A DNA stretch of 45,011 bases from Gemmataceae bacterium (GTDB lineage Bacteria > Planctomycetota > Planctomycetia > Gemmatales > Gemmataceae), in assembly GCA_019636445.1 (NCBI GenBank), contig JAHBXO010000042.1, forward strand, positions 1 to 45,011, read 5' to 3'. Both the position numbers and the translations under genes were made by a program. Below are positions 23,384-31,744 of the stretch, piece after piece; the first letter of the stretch is position 1; each line of letters begins with the position of its first letter. The notes below the pieces were generated by a model. That model saw only the letters and a program-made list of their open reading frames with translations, did not search any database and was not told the DNA's origin.

Positions 23384-26300
23384 ATGCTCGCACGCACCGA
23401 CCGCCGTTTCGCCCGCCGCCGCGGCGCGATCCTGCTCGTCACGCTGACCTTGCTCGCGTTGTTCTCCGTCGTCGCGCTCTCCTTCGCGCTCTACGCCGAG
23501 TCGCACGCGCTCGGCTCGCGCACCCGGCGCGAAGCGGTCGCCACCGAAGACGGCCCGCCCCCCGTCGACCTCTACGCCAGCGCCGCCCTCGGGCAGATGC
23601 TCTACGGTGAACCTTCCGCCTCCTACGGCATCGGCAACAACCTCCTCAAGACCATCCGCGGCCACGAAGACAGCACGATGGTCTACGGCGACAACCCCAA
23701 CGGCGGGAACACCATCCCGTACAACGGCGTCGGCCAGTTCTCCGATGCGCTGACGCTCCCCACCGCCACCGGCGGCACCGTCGCCCTCGACCGCCGCGAC
23801 GTCATCAACTACGCCCTCCAGTTCCCGCGCCTCGCCAACGGCAACTTCGTCGCCGCCGCAAACCACGTCGTCGACCCCTCGCACTCCGGCTTCCGCACCG
23901 CCGCACAGCTCGTCAACAGCCCCGGCGACGCCGTCACCTTCCCCACGAAGGCCTACGTCGCCCGCAACGCCCCCTACACCTACGTGGACCGGCTGAACGT
24001 GAAGGTGGCGATGCAGGACCCGAACACCGGCCGCATCCTCGTCCCCTCGTTCCACCGGCCGAGCCTGTTCGGCAGCTTGGACCGCACGAACGGGAACTGG
24101 CGGGACGACGCCTCCACGGTATCGGCGAACTTCAACGCCGCTGGCCGCTACAAGATCCTCCGGCCGCGCCCGTGGGACCACCGCCTGCCCGGCGAAACCG
24201 AAGACCTGTCGCAGTTCCCTTTCCCGCCGGCGAACCCCGACGGCACCATCACCGGCGACGTTCAGAACATCGCGCAGACCGACGGCCGCCAGCAGAACGA
24301 TTCCGTCTGGGTGGACATGGGCCTGCCGCCGATGCAATGGCGCGGCCGCTGGATCCAGCCCCTCGTCGCCGCGACGATCCTCCCGCTCGACGGCCGCGTG
24401 AACGTGAACGTCGCCGGCAACGCCAGCGGCGGATCCACCAACGGCTTCGGCCCATGGGAAATCGGCCTCAGCAAGATCACCACCGACGCGACGGCGATGG
24501 TCAACAGCCGCACCGGCGGCAGCACGCCCAGCCCGCGCGGCACGAACGTGAGCGTGTTGCCCTTCGCGTCGTCGGTCACACAGAGCTACGCCGCGGTGAA
24601 CTGGGACGGTAACACCGTCGCCACGCCGATGACGTTCCCCGCCGGCAACCAGTCCGACCCGACCTACCCGGCGGGGTTCGATTCGGCGACGGCGTCGAAC
24701 ACCGAAGCCAGCTCGCACCCCGGCCTGTTCCTCCCCTACACCTGGAATGCGTTCTCCAACCCCGGCAAGCTCTTCCCGCATACCGACCTACGGCGCTCGG
24801 CGGTGAAGTACGCCGGCAAGCCTAACGACTACCTCGCCCCGTACTTCGGCGCGACGGCGCCCGGCACGCTCACCGGCACCGGCCCCGGCAACCAGTCCGC
24901 TCTTCGCCGCACGATCCTGACGACCGCGAGCAACTCGCTGCACCGCCCGCAACTGATGCCGATGTTCGCGGATTCCGCCGCCGCCAACCTCGCGTACGAT
25001 TCGACGACTGGTCAGCTCGTCGCGACCGCACAGACGCTGACGAACCCCGTGGTGGTCGGCACCGGCGGCAGCGATTTCGGCGGCGCTCTCAATGTGCGCA
25101 ACGCCCTCGCGAACCTCGGCCCCGTGAATCTCAACCGTCCGCTCGCCGACTATCGCGCGGCCGCGAACCCGACCAATCCGCTCTCGCCGACCAATCTGAC
25201 GAACTTCCAGGCGGCGACGAACGACCGTCAGACGCTGGCGCGGGACATCTTCGTGCGCCTGATCGTCGCGACCGGTGCGAAGGCGATCGTGAACCCGACC
25301 GCCGGTACCGTGGTCCTGCCGCGCATAGTCGCCAGTGCCCCGAACTACGACCTGCTCGCGCCCGGCGATACCCTGCCCGCGCAATACGACGCGCTGCGCT
25401 ACCTCGCCCAGCTCGCCGCCAACATCGTCGACACGATCGACAACGACGACATCGCCACGCAGTTTGTTTGGAATCCGACCGTGCCGGGAAGCCTCTTCGC
25501 TCCCGATACGGGTTACTCGGACATGACCGCGCTGTTCGGGATGGGAAGCACCGACCAGACGGCACGGGACGCCTACCTGCGCGATCGCGTCGTGATCGGC
25601 GTCGAGAAACCGCGGGTCGTCATTAACGAGGTGTATTCGGAAGTGACGAACGCTCCGAGCGATTCCTCGAACATGGACGCCATGGAGGATTTCCATGTCC
25701 GGTTCTGGATCGAACTGATCAACACGGCCAATACGGGCGGCGATGCGACGGCACCGCTCGGCGACGGGTCGGTATCCCTGACCTACGCCGGTTCGTCGCC
25801 GTACAAGGTGCAGGTGTTCCGGGACGCCGGCCAGGTGCGGAACACCCTGTACAACCCGGCCAATCCGGGCGCGGTATCGAACATCACCGGTCGGATTTCC
25901 GGCGTCGGCGATCAGAAGATCGACGCGTCCCTGCCGACCACGGTCGCCTACACGATCGAGCCGAACAACGGGAATTCCGGCGCGGGGACCACAACCGGCT
26001 TCCGCGTCCTCGGCCCGGACCTGATGGGAACGATGGGCACGAGCGCCACCGAGTTCCTGCCGAACACCGCGGCGCCGCCATATCAGACGGCGTTCATCGG
26101 CACGACCAACGGCGGCAGCCCGCCGCCGGTCGGCATGATGTCCTCCACGCTGGCGTACGCCGAAACGCGCCGCCGCCAGTCCGATATCGCCGGGATGACC
26201 ATGAATCGCCTGACGGATCAGGCCGTCGTACTGCGGCGCCTGGCGAATCCGTATCTCGCCGCCAACGATCCGTTGGAATCCAGTTACAACATGATGCTGC

Positions 26301-27895
26301 CGCCGAACCCGTACGTGACGGTCGACGTGTTCACGGACGTGACCTCGCGCGACGCGATCCGCATCGGCGAACGCGATACGATTCCGGGCAGCGGCATGCG
26401 GCCCATGGGGGAACCCGCTCCGGCCAACACGCGATCGTCCAAGGGCCGCATGGCCCCGCACTACGCCTACCGCCTGCCTCTGACCGGCGGTGCCGACACG
26501 ACCAATTTCGTCCAAGCGCAGACGATGCCGGATGCGACCAGCGCGCCGGGCGGCCAACTCATTTCGTTCTTCAACCACAATAACCAGCGAACCGGCGGCG
26601 CGGCCCCGGCCATCGAATGGCTCGCGCACTTCGATCGACCGCTCGTCAATCAGACCGAACTGCAGATGGTCGCCGCCGTCAAGCCCCACGAACTCACTTA
26701 TCGGTTCACGACCGGGACCGCCGCGGCCCCCACGGCGCATCAGCATGTCATCTCCCTCGGCTCCGCCACGGTGCCCCTCTATCGCGCCCTCGAAGCGCTC
26801 GCCGTCAAGCCCTGGGGCTACGGCATCCCGGCCGAAGGCCGCGTACCGGGCAAGATCAACATCAACATGATCTGGAACCGGAGCGTGTTTGAGGCATTGC
26901 TCGATCAGAACGGGAGCAACACCTTCACGCCTACCGACGTGACAGACCACCTGTATTACAATCAGACCACGCCGACGGACTCGCTGTTGTTCGGCAGCGG
27001 CACGCACGCCCGCACCAAGGACATCACGAACTTCGCCCCCGGGAACACCATCGACGAAACCGGGCTGGCGACCGACGACCGGCCGTTCAAATCCTTCGGT
27101 ACGGCGGCCTTTTCGCCCGGCGGCCTTGTCCCGGCCGGCAGCGGCCTGCCGTTCACCCTCCTGCGCGACGGCCCCACCGCCGGCACGCCCGCCATCTTCA
27201 CCACCGCCGGCACGAACCCCTACCAGCGCGCCGAGATGCTCCGCAAGATGTTCAACAGCGTCACCACCACCTCCGACACCTACCTCGTGGTGATGACCGT
27301 CGGCTTCTTCGAAGTGCGGAACACGCCGCCCTTCTCCACCACCAACCCGCTCGTCCTCGGCAAGGAAGTGCACGATCAGTCCGCCGGCGACCTCCGCGGC
27401 AAGTTCGTCGCCATCCTCGACCGCTCGATGATGGCCACCGACATCGCCGGCCAGCACATCGACGGCTACTACCAGACGACCCTCTCCGAGGCGCCGTATC
27501 AGGTCGGCGGCGTCGGGCCGTACTACTGCCGCTTCTCCGCCCAGGGCGTGAACGGCACGACGATCCAGATGGTGTACGAAGGCCGCATCGTCAACGTGCC
27601 GATCGGCGGGACCATCATCGTCGGCACCGGAGCGAACGCCGAACAGTTCGTCGTCGGCACGCCGCCGATGACCGGCCTGCAGAACCCCGACGGTTCCATC
27701 GCGCCGACTTTCAACCCGGCCACGGGACTGGCGACGGTCATTCTCACCGCCGCACCGACACGATTGCACCACGCCGGCGATTCCGTTAGCAACGGCATCC
27801 ACCAGAACCCCGGCGCACAGCCCAACTTCGACGTGAACAGTTCCCGCTACAAGGGCGTCGTGCCGTACTTCGAACGGGTCGAGATCGGGAAGTGA
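23384..27895 (+). CDS. Giant GspK-like pseudopilin
   Basis: A 1,503-residue protein with a prepilin-like leader ending at Gly14 and helix AILLVTLTLLALFSVVALSF. It lacks Glu at position 5, which is the known peculiarity of GspK, the tip pseudopilin. GspK also carries a GxINxN pattern, present here twice: LDGRVNVNVAG (about 338-348) and GRVPGKININMIW (about 1154-1166). An internal segment from about 744 (PRVVINEVYSEV, later FHVRFWIELINTAN) looks like the first strands of a lamin-tail domain. Normal GspK is 300-350 residues, so this protein is over four times larger, with the excess in polar beta-rich insertions. It ends the operon; a terminator-like hairpin follows at 27907-27928. Position and leader make export to a pilus or pseudopilus tip the best guess. 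Confidence 0.82.
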   Translation: MLARTDRRFARRRGAILLVTLTLLALFSVVALSFALYAESHALGSRTRREAVATEDGPPPVDLYASAALGQMLYGEPSASYGIGNNLLKTIRGHEDSTMVYGDNPNGGNTIPYNGVGQFSDALTLPTATGGTVALDRRDVINYALQFPRLANGNFVAAANHVVDPSHSGFRTAAQLVNSPGDAVTFPTKAYVARNAPYTYVDRLNVKVAMQDPNTGRILVPSFHRPSLFGSLDRTNGNWRDDASTVSANFNAAGRYKILRPRPWDHRLPGETEDLSQFPFPPANPDGTITGDVQNIAQTDGRQQNDSVWVDMGLPPMQWRGRWIQPLVAATILPLDGRVNVNVAGNASGGSTNGFGPWEIGLSKITTDATAMVNSRTGGSTPSPRGTNVSVLPFASSVTQSYAAVNWDGNTVATPMTFPAGNQSDPTYPAGFDSATASNTEASSHPGLFLPYTWNAFSNPGKLFPHTDLRRSAVKYAGKPNDYLAPYFGATAPGTLTGTGPGNQSALRRTILTTASNSLHRPQLMPMFADSAAANLAYDSTTGQLVATAQTLTNPVVVGTGGSDFGGALNVRNALANLGPVNLNRPLADYRAAANPTNPLSPTNLTNFQAATNDRQTLARDIFVRLIVATGAKAIVNPTAGTVVLPRIVASAPNYDLLAPGDTLPAQYDALRYLAQLAANIVDTIDNDDIATQFVWNPTVPGSLFAPDTGYSDMTALFGMGSTDQTARDAYLRDRVVIGVEKPRVVINEVYSEVTNAPSDSSNMDAMEDFHVRFWIELINTANTGGDATAPLGDGSVSLTYAGSSPYKVQVFRDAGQVRNTLYNPANPGAVSNITGRISGVGDQKIDASLPTTVAYTIEPNNGNSGAGTTTGFRVLGPDLMGTMGTSATEFLPNTAAPPYQTAFIGTTNGGSPPPVGMMSSTLAYAETRRRQSDIAGMTMNRLTDQAVVLRRLANPYLAANDPLESSYNMMLPPNPYVTVDVFTDVTSRDAIRIGERDTIPGSGMRPMGEPAPANTRSSKGRMAPHYAYRLPLTGGADTTNFVQAQTMPDATSAPGGQLISFFNHNNQRTGGAAPAIEWLAHFDRPLVNQTELQMVAAVKPHELTYRFTTGTAAAPTAHQHVISLGSATVPLYRALEALAVKPWGYGIPAEGRVPGKININMIWNRSVFEALLDQNGSNTFTPTDVTDHLYYNQTTPTDSLLFGSGTHARTKDITNFAPGNTIDETGLATDDRPFKSFGTAAFSPGGLVPAGSGLPFTLLRDGPTAGTPAIFTTAGTNPYQRAEMLRKMFNSVTTTSDTYLVVMTVGFFEVRNTPPFSTTNPLVLGKEVHDQSAGDLRGKFVAILDRSMMATDIAGQHIDGYYQTTLSEAPYQVGGVGPYYCRFSAQGVNGTTIQMVYEGRIVNVPIGGTIIVGTGANAEQFVVGTPPMTGLQNPDGSIAPTFNPATGLATVILTAAPTRLHHAGDSVSNGIHQNPGAQPNFDVNSSRYKGVVPYFERVEIGK

Positions 27896-27906
27896 TGGAC
27901 GGAACG

Positions 27907-27934
27907 CCGGCCGGGGAAACCCGGCCGGTTCTAA
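27907..27934 (+). terminator. Terminator-like hairpin ending the secretion operon
   Basis: A perfect 9-bp stem (CCGGCCGGG, 27907-27915, with 27920-27928) and a GAAA tetraloop, followed by TTCTAATT. It lies 11 bases after the stop of the GspK-like gene and before the convergent msrA gene. The T tract is interrupted, so efficiency may be moderate. Confidence 0.75.
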
Positions 27935-28044
27935 TTGATATCGCCTAATCCGGCACCGTCCATTCGCCGTAAGTCCTTATTGGGCCAGTACGGTTCCGGA
28001 ATTTCGGCGTCTTTCCGCGGAGGGGTGGCGCGGAAGCGGCGGAA

Positions 28045-28587
28045 TCACGATTTCAGCCACGCGGCGAATTTCTGCCTCGCCTTCCGCACCTTCGGCGACA
28101 CCACGGCCAGGCAGTACGGCTGCTCCGGATTCGCGCGATAATAGCCTTGGTGGTATTCCTCGGCCGGGTAGAACCGCTCGAACGGCACCACCTGCGTGAC
28201 GATCGGGTTCGGCCAGACCCCCTCCGCCGTCAGCCGTGCGATCGTCTCCGCGGCCACGCGCTGCTGTTCGGGCGAGTGGTAAAAGATGGCCGAGCGGTAT
28301 TGCGTGCCGACGTCCGCCCCCTGGCGGTTGAGCGTGGTCGGGTCGTGGATGGCGAAGAAGACGTCGAGGAGTTCGGCGAAGGTGCGAACGGCCGGGTCGA
28401 ATTCGATCTGCACCACCTCCGCGTGGCCGGTGGTGCCGTTGCAGACGGCGCGGTAGCTGGGGTTCGGCACGGCTCCGCCGCTGAACCCCGAGACGCACTT
28501 CGAAACGCCGACGAGGTTCTCGAAGCAGGCCTCGAGGCACCAGTAGCACCCGCCGCCGAGCGTGGCGAGTTCGGTCGCGGCCGGCAT
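28045..28587 (-). CDS. msrA: Peptide-methionine (S)-S-oxide reductase
   Basis: A 180-residue MsrA. It reduces the S-epimer of methionine sulfoxide in free or protein-bound form, using thioredoxin. The catalytic motif GGGCYWC has the nucleophilic Cys14, with Tyr in place of the common Phe. Other family marks are YRAVCNGTTGHAEVV (49-63), VFFAIHDPTTLNRQGADVGTQYRS and a C-terminal EYHQGYY. The start at 28587 follows GGAG in the 5-prime leader; a longer reading from 28662 would overlap the preceding WD40 gene and is rejected. Further cysteines near the C terminus (PEQPYC) may act in recycling. The protein has no signal peptide. It lies 71 bases after the WD40 gene on the same strand. Confidence 0.95.
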   Translation of the reverse strand: MPAATELATLGGGCYWCLEACFENLVGVSKCVSGFSGGAVPNPSYRAVCNGTTGHAEVVQIEFDPAVRTFAELLDVFFAIHDPTTLNRQGADVGTQYRSAIFYHSPEQQRVAAETIARLTAEGVWPNPIVTQVVPFERFYPAEEYHQGYYRANPEQPYCLAVVSPKVRKARQKFAAWLKS

Positions 28588-28658
28588 GGTGTCGTCTCCG
28601 GGAAGATGGGCATATTCTAGGCGCGCGATCACGAGGACTTCGAAGCGATACCGCGGCT

Positions 28659-31481
28659 TCACTTTCTGCCGAGGTCGGGCTGCCAGCGGACGATGTACGC
28701 ATCGGCGGCGCCGGAGAAGACCGTCTTACCGTCCGGCGATACGGCCACGGAGACGACGGCCTTCGCGTGCCCTTCGTAGGCCGTGATGACCGTGCCGGTG
28801 GCTGCGTTCCAGAGCCGGTTGATGTGATCCAACCCCACCGAGACGATCGTCTGGCCGTCGCGGGTGAAGCAGGCGTTCTTCACGCCGCCGGTGTGGGCGT
28901 TCTCGATCTTGCGCGTCTCCAGGTTCGATTTCGGATCCCACAACCGAATACTGCGGTCCATGCCGCCGGTGAGGACTTTCGATCCGTCGGGCGAGAAGAG
29001 AATGCAACTCACCGGTGCCGTGTGCCCGCGCAATCGTCCGACTTCCTTCTTGGCGGCGAGGTCGAAGATGGCGACGGTGTGATCCGCGTCGCCGGCGAGG
29101 TACGCGAGCTTCCCGTCGGCCGAGAGCGCCATCGCGGTCGGGGCGAACTTCAGCTTGATGCGAGCCGTCTCCTTCGAGGTCGCAATCTCGTAGACGCGCA
29201 AGGTCTGGTCGTTCGACGCGGCCACGATCGACTTGCCGTCGGGCGAGAAGGCCACGCCGACGATGTCGTCGACGTCCTCGTATTCCTCGATCTTCGCAAG
29301 CTGTTCTTGTGTCTCGATGCTCCAGATGGCGAGTTCGCCGTTGCCACCGCCGGTGACGACATGCTTGCCGTCCTTGTCCATCGCCATGCAGAGCACCTTG
29401 CCCATCAGGTCTTCCATCGCCTCGGGTTCCTTCCCCTTGACGGGGTCCCAGACGCGCACGAGTCCGTCCCAGCCGGCGGAGACGAGCTTCTTGCCGTCGG
29501 GCGTGACGAGCAGGCAGGACACCCAGCTTTCGTGGCCGGTGAAGCGGGTGCCGAGGTTGGCGGAGCGGTTCAGGTTGAAGGTTCGCAGCGTGGCGTCGGA
29601 GGTGATGGTGTAGACGAGTTTGTCCGCCCCCTTCGGCGTGAAGATGCCGGCGAGGGCGCTGGTGTGGCCGACGAAGCGCGCCTGTTCGGTCCAGGTGGCG
29701 GTGTCGAGCGCGATGACCGATTTGCCGACCGTGCCAACGAGCAGTTCGTCGCCGTCCGGGGTGAACGCGACCGAGGCGACGGTGGCCTGCGTGCGGTGGA
29801 CGTGGACGGCCTTCTTCGCCGCGAGGTCGTACATCCGCACGGCCGGGTCGGCACCGGCGGACGCGAGCAACGGCTTCGAGGGGTGGAACGCGAGCGCCGT
29901 CACCTCGGCCGCGTGGTCCGCCCAGCTGGCGGTTTCCATCCCGGTCGCAAGGTTCCAAATCTTGAGTTCGGACGGCTGGCCCTTCTTGGGAATCTCGGTG
30001 CCGCTAGCCAGCGACTGGCCATCTGGCGAGAAGGCGAGTGCCACGACGGTGGCGTTGTGGCCGACGAGGGCGGCGCGCTCGCGGAACTCCTTCAGGTCCG
30101 CGCCGGCGGGCGGGTTGTCGTAGACGAGTACGCGGCGATCGGATCCGCCGGTGACGAAGCTCTTGCCGTCGGGGGCGAAGGCGACGGCGCGAACGGAACC
30201 GCGGTGGCCATCGAGGATCGCGAGTTGCTTGCCGGCGACGGCGTCCCAGAGGTAGCCGACGCGATCGCGGCCGACGCTGACCAGTCGCGTGCCGTCTGGC
30301 GAGAAGGCGAGCTGGATCACGGCGGCGCGGTGGCCCTTCAGCGTCGCGATCGGTTCGCCGGTCTTGGCGTCCTGCACGACGATGGCGTACTTCTCGCCGA
30401 CGCGGGCGAGCTTGGTGCCGTCGGGCGAGAGCGCCGAGACGCCGGTGCCGCCGGCCTTGCTGGGGATCTGCGCGATGGGGAAGACGCGGGGCAGCGCGGC
30501 GATCCACTGGCCGAGCGTGTTGTCCGAACTGGCCGTCGTGAGCTGACGGCCGTTTGGCGCGAAGGCGACTGCGTTGATCGCCTCGGCGTGTCCTTCCTCC
30601 ATCGCGGCGAGCTGGCCGCCGGTCTTCGCCTCCCACAGCCGCAGGCTCTTGTCGATACCGGCGGTGGCGACGATTTGCCCGCGCGGTGAGAATGCCACCC
30701 CCAATACGAAGTCCGCATGGCCGGTGAGGGTGTGCAGCGATTCCTTCTTTGCCAGGTCCCAGACGCGGGCGGTGTTGTCCTCACCGCCGGAGACGAGCAT
30801 CTTGCCGTCGGGGGAATAGGCGACGGCGCGGACGAATCCGGTGTGTCCGCGGAGCTGGCCGGTCGATTCGTATTTGAGGTTCCAGAGCACGACGCGGCGG
30901 TCGGAGCCGCCGGTGGCGAACGACTTCCCGTCGGGCGCGACAGCGATACACCAGACGGCGCCCTTGTGTTCCTCGGAGTTCGCGGCCTCCTGGCCGGAGG
31001 CGAGGTCCCAAACCTTCAGCAGCTTGTCGGCCCCGCCGGAGAGGACCGTCTTGCCGTCGTGCAGGAACGCGACGCAGAGCACGGCGTTCTCGTGGCCCCG
31101 CAGCAGGTGGGTCCGCTTCCGCGTGGCCACGTCCCAGACGCGAACCGATTTGTCGTAGGACGCGGAGGCGATCTTCGTTCCGTCCCGGCTGAAGTCGATC
31201 GCGGAGACGGCGTCATCGTGGCCTTCGAGCGTGCCGAGCTTCTTGCCCGACGCGGCGTCCCAGAGCACGATCGTCTTGTTCGCGCACGCGGTCGCCACGA
31301 TCGCGCCGTCCGGCGAATAGCACACGGCCAGGACTTCATCCTCGTGCGTGAGCGTCGCGGGCTTGTCCTCGTACTGCGACGATTCCGGGAAGGCGTCCGC
31401 CTTAGGCTTCGGCGCGTCCGCGCCGGGGAGCACGGCAATCATCGCGAGCAGGACGACGAAGACCGGAAGCATGCGATTCAT
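28659..31481 (-). CDS. Exported WD40 protein with 21 repeats
   Basis: A 940-residue protein with an N-terminal signal peptide (residues 1-21, LPVFVVLLAMIAVLPG) and a short linker. After residue about 43 the whole chain consists of WD40 repeats. I count 21, each about 43 residues with the GH...V..VAFSPDG...V.GG.D..VRVWD pattern. Repeats 8, 13, 14, 16 and 18 are degenerate in GH or WD. Twenty-one is three times seven, consistent with three seven-bladed propellers in a row. No enzymatic domain is fused. WD40 proteins serve as protein-binding scaffolds; an extracytoplasmic partner platform is inferred. The start at 31481 has a GGGGAA site upstream; a second ATG at 31472 is equally usable. It lies downstream of the giant TPR gene, separated by a structured repeat. 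Confidence 0.93.
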   Translation of the reverse strand: MNRMLPVFVVLLAMIAVLPGADAPKPKADAFPESSQYEDKPATLTHEDEVLAVCYSPDGAIVATACANKTIVLWDAASGKKLGTLEGHDDAVSAIDFSRDGTKIASASYDKSVRVWDVATRKRTHLLRGHENAVLCVAFLHDGKTVLSGGADKLLKVWDLASGQEAANSEEHKGAVWCIAVAPDGKSFATGGSDRRVVLWNLKYESTGQLRGHTGFVRAVAYSPDGKMLVSGGEDNTARVWDLAKKESLHTLTGHADFVLGVAFSPRGQIVATAGIDKSLRLWEAKTGGQLAAMEEGHAEAINAVAFAPNGRQLTTASSDNTLGQWIAALPRVFPIAQIPSKAGGTGVSALSPDGTKLARVGEKYAIVVQDAKTGEPIATLKGHRAAVIQLAFSPDGTRLVSVGRDRVGYLWDAVAGKQLAILDGHRGSVRAVAFAPDGKSFVTGGSDRRVLVYDNPPAGADLKEFRERAALVGHNATVVALAFSPDGQSLASGTEIPKKGQPSELKIWNLATGMETASWADHAAEVTALAFHPSKPLLASAGADPAVRMYDLAAKKAVHVHRTQATVASVAFTPDGDELLVGTVGKSVIALDTATWTEQARFVGHTSALAGIFTPKGADKLVYTITSDATLRTFNLNRSANLGTRFTGHESWVSCLLVTPDGKKLVSAGWDGLVRVWDPVKGKEPEAMEDLMGKVLCMAMDKDGKHVVTGGGNGELAIWSIETQEQLAKIEEYEDVDDIVGVAFSPDGKSIVAASNDQTLRVYEIATSKETARIKLKFAPTAMALSADGKLAYLAGDADHTVAIFDLAAKKEVGRLRGHTAPVSCILFSPDGSKVLTGGMDRSIRLWDPKSNLETRKIENAHTGGVKNACFTRDGQTIVSVGLDHINRLWNAATGTVITAYEGHAKAVVSVAVSPDGKTVFSGAADAYIVRWQPDLGRK

Positions 31482-31744
31482 GGATTCAATTCCCCGCGGC
31501 TCGTCACAAATTCGGTACTGTCTCTTCGGCCCCGAAGGGGCCGTGGAATGTAGCCACGGGTGGAGCGCAGCGGAACCCGTGGGGTCGATCGCGAGACACT
31601 CGCCCCGGAGGGGCGATGGGAAGTCATTCGTTCCAGCGCCCCTTCGGGGCAGCTCAATAAGTATCTCGATTCAAGATCCACGGGTTCCGCTGCGCTCCAC
31701 CCGTGGCTACAACCCGGTGCCCCATTCGGGGCACCAAGACGAAT
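31482..31744. other. Intergenic region filled by a symmetrical repeat element
   Basis: This 263-base gap separates the stop of the giant TPR gene from the start of the WD40 gene. About 209 of its bases belong to the nested inverted-repeat element described at 31527-31735. The remaining 45 bases nearest the WD40 start contain its ribosome binding site but no clear promoter boxes. Confidence 0.6.
31527..31735. repeat. Symmetrical composite repeat with perfect 33-base inverted arms
   Basis: The left arm (31550-31582) and the right arm (31678-31710) are exact reverse complements over 33 bases; each begins or ends with CCACGGGT/ACCCGTGG half-sites and so is itself partly self-complementary. Four GC hairpins are placed around them: 31527-31543 (7-bp stem), 31601-31615 (6-bp), 31638-31650 (5-bp) and 31716-31735 (8-bp). 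The order is hairpin, arm, hairpin, hairpin, arm, hairpin. No coding sequence is seen inside. Confidence 0.88.

Noticed and set aside
20081..27802. Two long minus-strand open frames (1,566 and 1,004 codons) opposite the prepilin and GspK-like genes
   Set aside because: The plus-strand genes have prepilin leaders, ribosome binding sites and family motifs. The antisense frames have only Arg/Gly/Val/Asp-rich low-complexity products.
27935..28141. A 68-codon plus-strand ORF between the GspK-like and msrA genes
   Set aside because: It begins inside the T-rich tail of the terminator-like hairpin, overlaps the 3-prime end of msrA and shows no family or ribosome binding site.
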